The notes under the pieces: model-generated | The model's input: the letters and a program-made list of their open reading frames with translations, nothing else | Database searches by the model: none | Told to the model about the DNA's origin: nothing | Position numbers and translations under genes: made by a program | Part shown: one piece after another, positions 43,831 to 52,512 of the stretch | Numbering within the stretch: position 1 is the stretch's first letter | Layout: each line of letters begins with the position of its first letter | Source: Pseudomonadota bacterium | GTDB taxonomy: Bacteria; Desulfobacterota; Desulfobulbia; Desulfobulbales; Desulfocapsaceae | Direction of reading: 5' to 3' | Assembly: GCA_018821985.1 (NCBI GenBank) | Contig: JAHJKP010000003.1 | Location: forward strand, 62,001 to 126,000 | DNA: 64,000 nucleotides

Positions 43831-46008
43831 TTAATCTGAATCCGCATCATCGTTTACCTCTTCCATCTTCCCGCCCTGGGACAGGAGAAATCCGCGGACA
43901 ATATGTGCCTGTTCGTATCCCGCCCTCCCCTCCATGCCATCCACTATCGGTTTAAGACGCTGGAGACCATGGACCCTGAACAGTTCGGCCATCTCACTCC
44001 GCACTGCCAGATCAACATAATCACCCACATCCAACCCCTTTCCCTGCTGTAGAAGCTCTCCAATATGGGAGGCAATGGTCGATGGTTTCAACTCCCGCTC
44101 GGCAGCCATTTCCTCCACGCTCATCCCTGTCTCCGCCAGTCGCAATGTTTCTCCCAAGGTCTGACCGGATGTCTGTTTTCTGGCAGCAGATGGCGCGGTG
44201 ACCTTTGTGGCCTGCTGCGGACAGGCCTCGGGGTTATCGGTCAGATAGTTTCCAATGATTTCAAGAAAAGGTTTTCCATACCGTTCAAGTTTCATCTGCC
44301 CCACCCCGTTTATTCCAAGCAGGGCATCAGGGGTTTGCGGCATGAGGCTGCTCATCTGATGCAGGCTCTTATCGGAGAACAGAATATAAGGCGGCACCCC
44401 TTCTTTCTCAGCCATGTCGCGCCGCAGTTTTTTAAGAAGCGTAAACAACTGTTCATCATACAAGGATTCCTCCGACTTAGTACCCCTATCCTCAAGCATC
44501 TGGTGGGTGACAAATTCTGCCCGGCCAAAGAGGACCTCATCCCCCGCGGCCGTGATATGCAGCATGGGATAAGGCTCACCTTCGCTCTTGAGCAACCCCT
44601 GACTGAGCATACCGTCGATGAGCTGCCGCCAGAATCGCTTGCCGCGGTCCCGTCCCACCCCGTAGGTCTTGAGCTGATCATGACCTAAGGCGCTGATCCG
44701 TCCGGTCTTGGCCCCATAGACGATATCGACAATATGGCCGGCTCCAAAGCGCTGTCCGCTGCGATAAATGGCCGACATGACCATCTGGGCCTCAGTACTG
44801 GCAACAACGCTTTGCACCCCATGCACACAGACGTCACAGGCGCCGCAGTTATCCCGGTCATACTCCTCATCAAAATAGTGGAGTACGGCCCGCCTGCGGC
44901 AGACAGGCTGCTCAGCCAGAGCCATCATCCTGTTCAATTGGGCCAGACCGGCCTGACGTTCCCGCTCGTCAGGCAACTGATCGATAAAGGGCCGCAGGCG
45001 GAAATAATCGCCACGCGAGTACAAGAGCAGACAGAGGGCAGGCTCGCCATCGCGCCCGGCCCGGCCCGTCTCCTGATAATAGCCCTCCATGCTTTTGGGC
45101 AGATCGCCATGGATCACAAAACGGACATTGGACTTGTCGATCCCCATGCCAAAGGCGACTGTGGCCACCACCACCTGCACCTCATCCCGATTAAAGGCCT
45201 CCTGATTATGGCCGCGAGTCTGCTTGTCGAGCCCTGCATGATACGGCAGGGCCTTGACCCCCCGTTTCTGCAGCCAGGCCGCCGTCTTTTCCACATCGGC
45301 GCGGCTTAAGCGATAGATAATCCCGGCCTCGTCGGCATGGGCGCGAACGACGGCCTCGATCTGGCTGTTCACCTGATCCCGAAGCTGGATCTGATAAAAG
45401 AGATTGGGCCGGTCAAAGGAGGCCCGGGTCATGAGCGGCTGGTTCAGGGCCAGACGGCGAACGATATCCTCCTGAACCCTCTGGGTGGCGGTGGCGGTAA
45501 AGGCGGTAATCGGCACCCCGGGCAGTTCCTGCTTCAGGCTGGAGAGGGCCAGATAATCAGGACGAAAATCATGGCCCCACTCAGAGATGCAGTGCGCCTC
45601 ATCGACTGCCACAAACGAGAGGGGAGCCCGTCTCAGACGCTCAAAAAATCCCGGCAGTGCCAGTCGTTCCGGGGAGAGATAGAGCAGGTCATAGTCTCCC
45701 TCCTGCAGACGGGCCATGACTTCATGCTGCTGAGCGGTGGAGAGGGTGGAGTTGAGCAGACCGGCCTTCATGCCAAAGGCATTGGCCGCATCCACCTGAT
45801 CTTTCATCAGGGAGATCAGAGGACTGACAACCAGACAGGTGCCCTTCATCATCGAGGCAGGCAGTTGATAGCAGAGGGACTTTCCGCCACCGGTGGGCAT
45901 GACCGCAAAGATGTCTCGGCGAGCGAGGATGGCTTGGACGATTTCCTCCTGGTTGGCCCGAAAGGTGGAAAAGCCGAAGATCCTCTGGAGTTGTTCAGTG
46001 TAATTCAA
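43831..46008 (-). CDS. recQ: ATP-dependent DNA helicase RecQ
   Basis: RecQ unwinds DNA 3'-5' in recombinational repair. The helicase motifs are [41 protein letters not shown] and [11 protein letters not shown]. The zinc site is C(RRRAVLHYF...)CGACDVC, then a winged-helix RQC domain and an HRDC domain (about 520-600). A further C-terminal helix-turn-helix ([30 protein letters not shown]) is present, as in the longer bacterial RecQ forms. The TTG at 46008, with AAGG about 8 nt upstream, gives 725 aa starting [13 protein letters not shown]; another TTG at 46065 is possible. It is divergent from the 46083 gene. Confidence 0.95.
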   Translation of the reverse strand: MNYTEQLQRIFGFSTFRANQEEIVQAILARRDIFAVMPTGGGKSLCYQLPASMMKGTCLVVSPLISLMKDQVDAANAFGMKAGLLNSTLSTAQQHEVMARLQEGDYDLLYLSPERLALPGFFERLRRAPLSFVAVDEAHCISEWGHDFRPDYLALSSLKQELPGVPITAFTATATQRVQEDIVRRLALNQPLMTRASFDRPNLFYQIQLRDQVNSQIEAVVRAHADEAGIIYRLSRADVEKTAAWLQKRGVKALPYHAGLDKQTRGHNQEAFNRDEVQVVVATVAFGMGIDKSNVRFVIHGDLPKSMEGYYQETGRAGRDGEPALCLLLYSRGDYFRLRPFIDQLPDERERQAGLAQLNRMMALAEQPVCRRRAVLHYFDEEYDRDNCGACDVCVHGVQSVVASTEAQMVMSAIYRSGQRFGAGHIVDIVYGAKTGRISALGHDQLKTYGVGRDRGKRFWRQLIDGMLSQGLLKSEGEPYPMLHITAAGDEVLFGRAEFVTHQMLEDRGTKSEESLYDEQLFTLLKKLRRDMAEKEGVPPYILFSDKSLHQMSSLMPQTPDALLGINGVGQMKLERYGKPFLEIIGNYLTDNPEACPQQATKVTAPSAARKQTSGQTLGETLRLAETGMSVEEMAAERELKPSTIASHIGELLQQGKGLDVGDYVDLAVRSEMAELFRVHGLQRLKPIVDGMEGRAGYEQAHIVRGFLLSQGGKMEEVNDDADSD

Positions 46009-46082
46009 GATACGACCTTGGAGATGGCAAATTATGGACAATAAAGTAGAATGGGTCCCATTCAATCAAGGACAGTATATTC

Positions 46083-46856
46083 ATGCAACAAAAAAAGACA
46101 AAAAAACAGGAAAGGATTGCCGGAGGCCCCTGCCTGAATTGCCAACGGGAGCACTCCTTTTCTGAAGGCGATGCCCGCAGCCATTGCCTGGAACTCATGC
46201 AGTTCCTGGAACGGGAAAAACGGATTGACCTCTTGGCGGCAACAGCTCAGGCTGATCCGCAGCTGACCACCGCCACTCTGTTTGGTGAGGCCAGGGGCAA
46301 GATGCTCGGGATCATGGTCTGCCGGGCCGCAGATGGCAGTGAGCGGCTATTGCGCGCCTTTTCCGGTCAGTACAACGGGATCTGGGAGGTGGCGGGCTGG
46401 GCACCTCCCCTCTTCAATGTGACCGCATACACCAGTATCTATGTAGAGTTTGAGCCCCGGATCAAGCAACTCGGCAGGGAGCTGCAGCTCACAGAGCATG
46501 GTTCAGCCCAGTGGAGAGATCTGAGCAGCCGGCGCAGACAACTCTCCCAGCAATGGATGCGGGAGATCCACGCCCTCTATACCCTGAGCAACTTTCGTGG
46601 CCAGCAGCGCCTGTTATCCGACGCCTTTACAGGCAGCGGCGGGATCCCCACCGGCACCGGTGATTGCTGCGCCCCCAAGCTCTTCAATCAGGCGATACAA
46701 GAAGATCTGATTCCCCTGGGACTGGCGGAATTCTACTGGGGCCGGGAAAATGCATCACAGACTCGGCAGCATGGCCAGTACTACCCATCCTGCGCCAGTA
46801 AATGTACGCCCATCCTGGGTTTCATGCTCTGCGGCTTAGAAGCCGTTACAAAATAA
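46083..46856 (+). CDS. cysteine-rich protein, resembles a domain fused to some RluA-type synthases
   Basis: I do not know a function for this 257-residue protein. It has CLNC near residue 17, LLRAFSGQYNGIWEVAGWAPPLFN (about 88-111), a charged helical middle with SRRRQLSQQWMREIHALY, and a conserved-looking end: TGDCCAPKLFNQAI, LAEFYWGREN and HGQYYPSCASKCTPILGFML. From memory, a similar block precedes the catalytic domain in some RluA-family pseudouridine synthases; here it stands alone and no catalytic Asp motif of RluA is seen. The eight or so cysteines could bind metal. It is divergent from recQ. Confidence 0.6.
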   Translation: MQQKKTKKQERIAGGPCLNCQREHSFSEGDARSHCLELMQFLEREKRIDLLAATAQADPQLTTATLFGEARGKMLGIMVCRAADGSERLLRAFSGQYNGIWEVAGWAPPLFNVTAYTSIYVEFEPRIKQLGRELQLTEHGSAQWRDLSSRRRQLSQQWMREIHALYTLSNFRGQQRLLSDAFTGSGGIPTGTGDCCAPKLFNQAIQEDLIPLGLAEFYWGRENASQTRQHGQYYPSCASKCTPILGFMLCGLEAVTK

Positions 46857-46982
46857 CATGGTCTCTTATAAGCATTTTGTTACGCAGACCAAGGATGGCC
46901 CAGTGTCGCGGGCGCCATTGACGGCGCAGGAGCGACCGGCTTCCGGACAAAGGATGATCTACCATTCAACACCCTCTTTTTA

Positions 46983-47033
46983 GGTGCCGTAATAAAATAA
47001 GCAGTGCTTTTTTGCTTATTTTATTACGGTACC
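46983..47033. repeat. palindromic intergenic element, copy 2 (21-bp stem)
   Basis: GGTGCCGTAATAAAATAAGCA (46983-47003) pairs with 47013-47033 around a 9-nt loop; the inner 17 bp are perfect. The ends match the AGGAGCCGTAACGAAAT-type ends of copies 3 and 4. The same 287-nt gap (46857-47143) also holds a GC-rich region with a GCGCC/GGCGC hairpin near 46910. Confidence 0.75.
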
Positions 47034-47043
47034 TTATGCCGCT

Positions 47044-47082
47044 TCAAAGAAACAGCCAATGCTATTCCGGCTGTTTCTTTGA
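47044..47082. repeat. 14-bp perfect hairpin between convergent genes
   Basis: TCAAAGAAACAGCC (47044-47057) and GGCTGTTTCTTTGA (47069-47082) pair around an 11-nt loop. It lies between the convergent 46083 gene and the antiporter gene, where a bidirectional terminator would be useful, though neither side has a clean U-tract. Confidence 0.6.
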
Positions 47083-47143
47083 GTGGCGTCTGGCAGATGA
47101 CATACAAAGGGACGTTACGAAAAATCCATCACCCAAAAACCCA

Positions 47144-48961
47144 TCAGCCAACAACAAGAGACCTGTCAGGATCTGCCACCAGGGCGATGACAGTCCAGCC
47201 TGGCTGCGGGCTCAACTGCTCCTCTGCAGTAAAAACCTCGATCCTGCCTTTGGGAGTTACGGCAAAGAGAGGAATCGCCCCCTGGCCGTACTGTAGCTGG
47301 TAAGCGGCAAAATCAAAAGTCTGGCTGAGCGTGGTGCTTCGCACCTTCCAACCGTCATGCGCCAGGGCCTTGGTCAGGCTTGAGAAGCTCACCTCCGGGC
47401 CAAAAAGAACTCTCCATTTTCGATGAGACACCGCCTTGCGCTCTTTGGACATCTCCATATCCGCCGCAGCCTGGATCGCAAAAATAGCCTTTGGACCCAA
47501 CTCCATACGGTAGTGCATGCAGGAAAGGGTATTGAGCGGACCGCGTGGTGAAAGGGCGAGCAGTTTACCGATTCCGACCAGATCGAGATTGCGGTCCGCA
47601 TGCTGGGAAACCGGCTCGCCATAATAGGTTTCCAACCCCTCCATCTTCGCCTTACCGATCATCTCCCAGTTACTGTCAACCAGCAATACCCGAAATCCTG
47701 CCTGCTGCAAGGCGCGGCCGATGGCTCTTGCCACCAGATTGGCGCCGATGATCAGAAAACCTCGGGGATCCGGTTCTGCCACGCCAAGCCATTTGGCGAT
47801 GAACCGGGCGGTAGCGCTCTGCAGAACTACGGTGCCGATAATCACCGAAAAGGTCAACGGCACCAGCAATTCCGCCTCGCTGTACCCAGCCGCTTGAAGC
47901 TTGATGGCAAAGAGGGCGGAAATGGCGGCGGCGACGATGCCGCGCGGCCCTATCCAGGAAAGCAGATGGCGCTCCGGCCAGCTCAGCTTGGAGCCGAGGG
48001 CGGAAATCATCACACTCAATGGCCTGGAAAGAAGCTGAATGGAAAGAAAGATGAAGACCACATGCCAGCCCAGATGGAAAAAGCGATGAAAGTCAAGACG
48101 CGCGGACAGCACAATAAAAAGCACGGAGATGAGCAGGACACTGAGGCTCTCCTTAAAATCAAGAATCTCCTCGAGAGAGACATCGCGCATATTGGCAAGC
48201 CAGATGCCCATGACCGTAACGGCGAGCAGGCCGGTTCCGTGCTGAATACTGCTGGAAACGGCAAAGACAAAGATGACCAGCCCCAGGGTGGCCACACTGT
48301 GGAGAAATTCGGGCAGCCAATGGCGGCGGAGGATGGAGCCGTAGAGATAACCGGCCAGGGACCCGAGAAGAAGGCCGATCCCGACAATCCTGGCAAAGGC
48401 AAGCAAAGTATGGCTCAGGGCGTGGCCACTGCTGCCGGCCAAGATGAATTCATAAACCAGCACGGCCAGGGTTGCACCGATGGGATCGATAACAATCCCT
48501 TCCCAGCGCAGAATATGGGACACGGCGGCGGTAGGTTTGACCGTACGCAGCATGGGCACAATCACGGTGGGACCGGTCACCGAGGTAATCGCGCCGAAGA
48601 GCAGGGCCAGCCCCCAGGGTAAGTCAAGGACCAGGCGGGTCGCGGCGGCAGTGATCAGCCAGGTGACCAGCACCCCGAAGGAGATCATCCTGCGGACCAC
48701 CCGCTCCAACCCGGCAATCTCATGAAAGCGCAGGGTGAGGCTGCCCTCGAAGAGGATCACCGCAACGGAAAGGGAGATAAAGGGGAAGAGCAGATCGCCG
48801 AAAAGGGCATCGGAGTTGAGCCAGCCGGTGAACGGCCCGGCGATGATCCCGGCAAAAAGAAGAAAGAGAATGGCGGGCAGTTTTACCCGCCAGGCAAACC
48901 ACTGACAGAGTATGCCGACAAAGACAACAGCAGCGAGGATGAAGACCTTATCGATCAGCAC
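47144..48961 (-). CDS. CPA1-type cation:proton antiporter with TrkA-N domain
   Basis: The 605-residue protein has about 12 membrane segments (residues 1-395) of the Na+(K+)/H+ exchanger fold, with SVTGPTVIVPMLRTVKP and the conserved acidic WEGIVIDPIGATLAVLVYEF (the Asp of the ion path). After it comes a Rossmann TrkA-N-like domain, GFLIIGANLVARAIGRALQQAGFRVLLVDS, and a further C-terminal part that could be a TrkA-C-like region. It should expel Na+ or K+ in exchange for protons at the inner membrane, gated by nucleotide binding. The start is GTG 48961 without a visible ribosome site, so it may not be exact. Confidence 0.88.
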   Translation of the reverse strand: MLIDKVFILAAVVFVGILCQWFAWRVKLPAILFLLFAGIIAGPFTGWLNSDALFGDLLFPFISLSVAVILFEGSLTLRFHEIAGLERVVRRMISFGVLVTWLITAAATRLVLDLPWGLALLFGAITSVTGPTVIVPMLRTVKPTAAVSHILRWEGIVIDPIGATLAVLVYEFILAGSSGHALSHTLLAFARIVGIGLLLGSLAGYLYGSILRRHWLPEFLHSVATLGLVIFVFAVSSSIQHGTGLLAVTVMGIWLANMRDVSLEEILDFKESLSVLLISVLFIVLSARLDFHRFFHLGWHVVFIFLSIQLLSRPLSVMISALGSKLSWPERHLLSWIGPRGIVAAAISALFAIKLQAAGYSEAELLVPLTFSVIIGTVVLQSATARFIAKWLGVAEPDPRGFLIIGANLVARAIGRALQQAGFRVLLVDSNWEMIGKAKMEGLETYYGEPVSQHADRNLDLVGIGKLLALSPRGPLNTLSCMHYRMELGPKAIFAIQAAADMEMSKERKAVSHRKWRVLFGPEVSFSSLTKALAHDGWKVRSTTLSQTFDFAAYQLQYGQGAIPLFAVTPKGRIEVFTAEEQLSPQPGWTVIALVADPDRSLVVG

Positions 48962-49083
48962 GGAATTTTACTTTTTCACGTTTTGGTTATGGGAAAAGGA
49001 CGGTGACAAACAGGACTGGCATCAGACCACGAGGTAGTCAAGGCAACCCACTCAACAAAAACATTCATAGTTCAAAGGACTCC

Positions 49084-51201
49084 TTAAGAAGGCAAAGTAA
49101 TGGAAGCACCAGCAAGACGAAAGGCACGACAAACCTCATCGCGCATTTTATCCTCATCCCAAGGTTTGGTAAAATACTTCCAGGCCGCACCACGATTGAT
49201 GGCATCGGTTACCGTCTCGATTTCGGCATAGCCCGACAACACGATCCGGACCGTATCGGGATAAAGGTCCTTGACTCGGAACAGAAGTTCAATACCAGTC
49301 ATCCCCGGCATACGCTGGTCACTAATAATCACCTGCACCCGGTTAAGGGCAAGTAACTCCAAGGCCTCCCGGGCACTGGTTGCTGTCAGTACCCGATATC
49401 CTTCGCGATAAAAAAGCCGTTTCAAGGCACTGAGAACAGGAATGTCATCGTCCACCAGAAGCAAGGTTCGCGTCACTTCGACTCCTTCCTTTTCCTCAAA
49501 AACTAATCGTTTTCTCTCCCGCAAAAGGGTGGCGAAATCCTCGGCCGGCAGTGGTTTGCTGAACAGATACCCCTGCATCTCATCGCAATCATGACGCCGC
49601 AAAAAAGCCATCTGGGCCTCGGTCTCTACCCCCTCAGCAATAATATTTTTCCCAAGCTTATGGGCCATGGCGATGGTGGCAGTGACAATGGAGGCATTAA
49701 CGGGATTGATAGTAACATCACTAATAAAAGATTGATCAATCTTGATTAGATCGATGGAAAAACGGGAGAGGTAGGCGAGCGAAGAAAAGCCAGTGCCAAA
49801 ATCATCCAGCGACAGGCGCACACCCAACCCCTTCAATCGGTCCATAATCCTGACAGCGCCTACCACATCGTGCATCATGGCACTTTCAGTCAGCTCCAAC
49901 TCCAGAGAGCTGCCTTCAATACCGGTTTCAGCCAAAACTGAAGCGACGGTATCCGGCAAAGTGGCAAGATAGAAATGCCGCGCCGAGAGATTGACAGCGA
50001 TCTTCAACGGCGGCAGCCCTGCTATTCGCCAATCATGCATCTGCTGACAGGCAGCACGTACCACCCAATCACTGATGGGCAGGATCAGGCCTGTTTCCTC
50101 GGCAAAAGGAATAAACTGCCCCGGCATAATCATCCCTTTTTCAGGATGCTGCCAGCGTATCAGCGCCTCAGCCCCAACAATTTCTCCCGAGATCAGACTG
50201 ACCTGGGGTTGATAGTAAAGTACCAATTCGCCACGTTCCACCACCCGGCGCAAGTGGCTGGCCAGATCAAAACGGGAGGCCATGCCCTCTTGCATCTCCG
50301 GCACATAATAATAGACATTGTCACCGCCGTTTTTCTTGGCGGCAACCATGGCCAGATTGGCCGCCCGCAGCAGGGTATCACTATCATAGCCGTCACGGGG
50401 ATAAACGGCAACTCCGATACTGACTGTAAGGGAGACCTCATCTCCAGATACCACCATGAGAGGCTCGGCAATCGTTGCCTGAATGCGTTTCAGGGTATCT
50501 TCCAGGTGCGAATCTGGAACAGTATTTCGCAGCAGCAAAACAAACTCATCACCTGTCAGACGCGCCAGCGCATCATCCCGTCGCACAACGCCCCTGAGAC
50601 GATCAGCGATACCGACCAGCACCTGGTCAGCAACGGCATACCCGAGTGAATCGTTCAAAGACTTAAAACGATCCAAATCCAGATGAACAACAGTCAACTC
50701 ATGATTAAGCACCGCCGCGTCCCGGATGGATTCGGCCAGAGAGGCCAGCAGATATGCACGATTTGGCAATCCAGTCAATGGATCAAAGGTAGACAAAGAC
50801 TCAAGCCGTCTGGCTGTATTGCGACATGCAGAGAGATCCTGCTGAATAACAAAGAAATGGCTAAGCTGACCTGTTTCAGCAAGCAAAGGGGATATGGCAA
50901 GGCTCTCCGTATAGGGTTCACCATCCTTCCGCAGGTTCAGCAGTTCCCCTTCCCAGAGCTCTCCCGCCATGAGAGTCTGCCAAATTTCTGGGTACATGGG
51001 CAATTGAGACTGGTCGGACTGAAAGACACGCGGCTTGGTCCCAATCAACTCAGATGCCGTATATCCGCTAGACTTCTCCTGAGCCGGATTGACATATTCT
51101 ATACAACCATTCCGGTCAGTGATCATGATTGGCAGACAATTCTGCTCTGCCGCCAAATAGAAAAGACGAAACATCTCTCTGGGAATCGTTTCTTCTTTCA
51201 T
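49084..51201 (-). CDS. PAS-GGDEF-EAL-REC cyclic di-GMP protein
   Basis: The 705-residue cytoplasmic protein has a PAS domain (about 15-130), a GGDEF domain (135-300), an EAL domain (310-560) and a C-terminal receiver (about 580-700). The cyclase motif reads LTGDEF, not GGDEF, so it may be inactive or act as a GTP sensor. The EAL site looks complete: AEALIRWQHPE, VNLSARHF, ELTESAMM, SLDDFGTGFSSL, DQSFI and AEGVET, so phosphodiesterase activity is likely. The receiver has LLVDDD, the Asp in VIISDQRMPGMTG and the Lys in YFTKPWDE. A receiver at the C-terminus is unusual. The gene stands alone. Confidence 0.92.
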   Translation of the reverse strand: MKEETIPREMFRLFYLAAEQNCLPIMITDRNGCIEYVNPAQEKSSGYTASELIGTKPRVFQSDQSQLPMYPEIWQTLMAGELWEGELLNLRKDGEPYTESLAISPLLAETGQLSHFFVIQQDLSACRNTARRLESLSTFDPLTGLPNRAYLLASLAESIRDAAVLNHELTVVHLDLDRFKSLNDSLGYAVADQVLVGIADRLRGVVRRDDALARLTGDEFVLLLRNTVPDSHLEDTLKRIQATIAEPLMVVSGDEVSLTVSIGVAVYPRDGYDSDTLLRAANLAMVAAKKNGGDNVYYYVPEMQEGMASRFDLASHLRRVVERGELVLYYQPQVSLISGEIVGAEALIRWQHPEKGMIMPGQFIPFAEETGLILPISDWVVRAACQQMHDWRIAGLPPLKIAVNLSARHFYLATLPDTVASVLAETGIEGSSLELELTESAMMHDVVGAVRIMDRLKGLGVRLSLDDFGTGFSSLAYLSRFSIDLIKIDQSFISDVTINPVNASIVTATIAMAHKLGKNIIAEGVETEAQMAFLRRHDCDEMQGYLFSKPLPAEDFATLLRERKRLVFEEKEGVEVTRTLLLVDDDIPVLSALKRLFYREGYRVLTATSAREALELLALNRVQVIISDQRMPGMTGIELLFRVKDLYPDTVRIVLSGYAEIETVTDAINRGAAWKYFTKPWDEDKMRDEVCRAFRLAGASITLPS

Positions 51202-51253
51202 GAAACAGCCCTCACCTTTTTTCTGATCTCAAACTACCCAAACCAGCCAATAA

Positions 51254-52186
51254 TCATCCATTCACAACTTTAATGCCTTCAAGCCGCCAGGCCTCAGTCC
51301 CAACCGGCCTGGCCCACGTCCACTCTTCGGCAAACTTGACCGGATCCGTCATGTTCCCTGTCAGCAGGGCGTCGCTGTGTTCATCCACCGTATAATCAAG
51401 GAGATTGGCGGTAAAGAGCACGGTGACAAAATCCTCACCATTCTCCTGGCCCGCTGCCACGATCTCCACCTTGCGGATGGAGATGCTCTCCAATTTATTG
51501 ATGTGGCCGAGCTGTCGCATCTCTATAAACTGTCGATCATACTCGGCGGCAAGCTCCTCTCCCAGCAGATGGCGGTAGGATCCGATATCACGCCGCATCC
51601 AGCCAGCCTGAACCTTGAAAAAGACATCCGAGGCCACCTCGACAAAATGGTTCCCATCAAAGCCGGGATCCGTCTGACGGATCATGGCCAGCCCCTCATC
51701 AAGGGTGCCCGGCAAGGCGCCAGGTGGCGGAGGGGGAACACTCCCAGCCATTCCCTCTGGCTGGTTGCCGGAAAAAAACGACCCCGGAGCCTGCCTTGGC
51801 GGCTGATACCCCTGATATGGTCCGGAAACAGGGGGTTTAATAAAGCGCTTGTAGAAGAAATAGCCAACCCCGCCCAACAGAAGCAGAGGCAGTAGCCCCA
51901 TGCCACTGCCGCCACCCATGCCAAACATGCTGCCAAAGAGCATGCCGCCCAAGGCTCCACCCAAGAGGCCTCCAGCCATGCCCCGGCCAAATCCGGATCT
52001 ATTGGCGGTCTGACTACCGGAAGTGGATTGATTCATGGACGGCGACCTCGGTACACTGCGACTGAAAGAGCGGCCACCAGCTCGGGAACGGGCATCGGCA
52101 AAGTCAGCAGTAATTCCAGCCTCAATAAACATCAAGGCGATCAATATAAGAAACAAGGGGGTAAAACGGGTAAAAAGAGACGACAT
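51254..52186 (-). CDS. Tim44-like domain membrane protein
   Basis: A 310-residue protein of the bacterial Tim44-like group. It has an N-terminal signal or anchor (PLFLILIALMFIEAG, about residues 9-23), a Ser/Arg/Gly-rich region, a glycine-rich hydrophobic part (GMAGGLLGGALGGMLFGSMFGMGGG and GLLPLLLLGGVGYFFY), a proline-rich linker and a C-terminal Tim44-like domain (about 165-310; FVEVASDVFFKVQAGW). Such proteins are common in proteobacteria with unknown role. ATG 52186 has GGAG 7 nt upstream. It lies just upstream of the GGDEF-EAL gene. Confidence 0.82.
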   Translation of the reverse strand: MSSLFTRFTPLFLILIALMFIEAGITADFADARSRAGGRSFSRSVPRSPSMNQSTSGSQTANRSGFGRGMAGGLLGGALGGMLFGSMFGMGGGSGMGLLPLLLLGGVGYFFYKRFIKPPVSGPYQGYQPPRQAPGSFFSGNQPEGMAGSVPPPPPGALPGTLDEGLAMIRQTDPGFDGNHFVEVASDVFFKVQAGWMRRDIGSYRHLLGEELAAEYDRQFIEMRQLGHINKLESISIRKVEIVAAGQENGEDFVTVLFTANLLDYTVDEHSDALLTGNMTDPVKFAEEWTWARPVGTEAWRLEGIKVVNG

Positions 52187-52230
52187 AAGAACACTCCAAG
52201 AGATAAAAAGATTTTTCTGAACTTCTTTTT

Positions 52231-52340
52231 TAGGAGCTGGCACGAAACAACCATTCCATGCGCAGGCTATGGAAGCGCACTATCGCTCGTTCCAGAGAGG
52301 GATGAAGAGCGAGTTGTCCATTTCGTTACGGCTCCTTATG
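52231..52340. repeat. palindromic intergenic element, copy 3 (about 110 bp)
   Basis: The left end TAGGAGCTGGCACGAAAC (52231-52248) and right end ATTTCGTTACGGCTCCTTATG (52320-52340) are imperfect inverted copies. The right end CGTTACGGCTCCTTATG is an exact inverted match to 60424-60440. Between them GGAAGCGCACTATCGCTCGTTCC-like sequence can fold. The surrounding gap (52187-52512, 326 nt) contains no gene. Confidence 0.7.
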
Positions 52341-52512
52341 CAGGTCACTCCATTTCACTGTTACGGTTATTTTTGAACAACCGCCCATTGTATGGTATGA
52401 AGAGACTCTCCTGATCCGCATCAGGAATCTATTACTTTAGCAAGCCGGCCAGGGGTTGTCATCTCTTTTCGGCGCCGTAAAACTTCACAAAATTTCACTC
52501 CAGACCCCAGAC

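Noticed and set aside
45337-46044. 235-codon plus-strand open frame opposite recQ
   Set aside because: It lies fully within conserved helicase sequence on the other strand and shows no recognisable domain.
47600-48622. 340-codon plus-strand open frame opposite the antiporter gene
   Set aside because: Low-complexity Gly/Gln/Asp-rich translation with no homology; the antiporter on the other strand explains the sequence.
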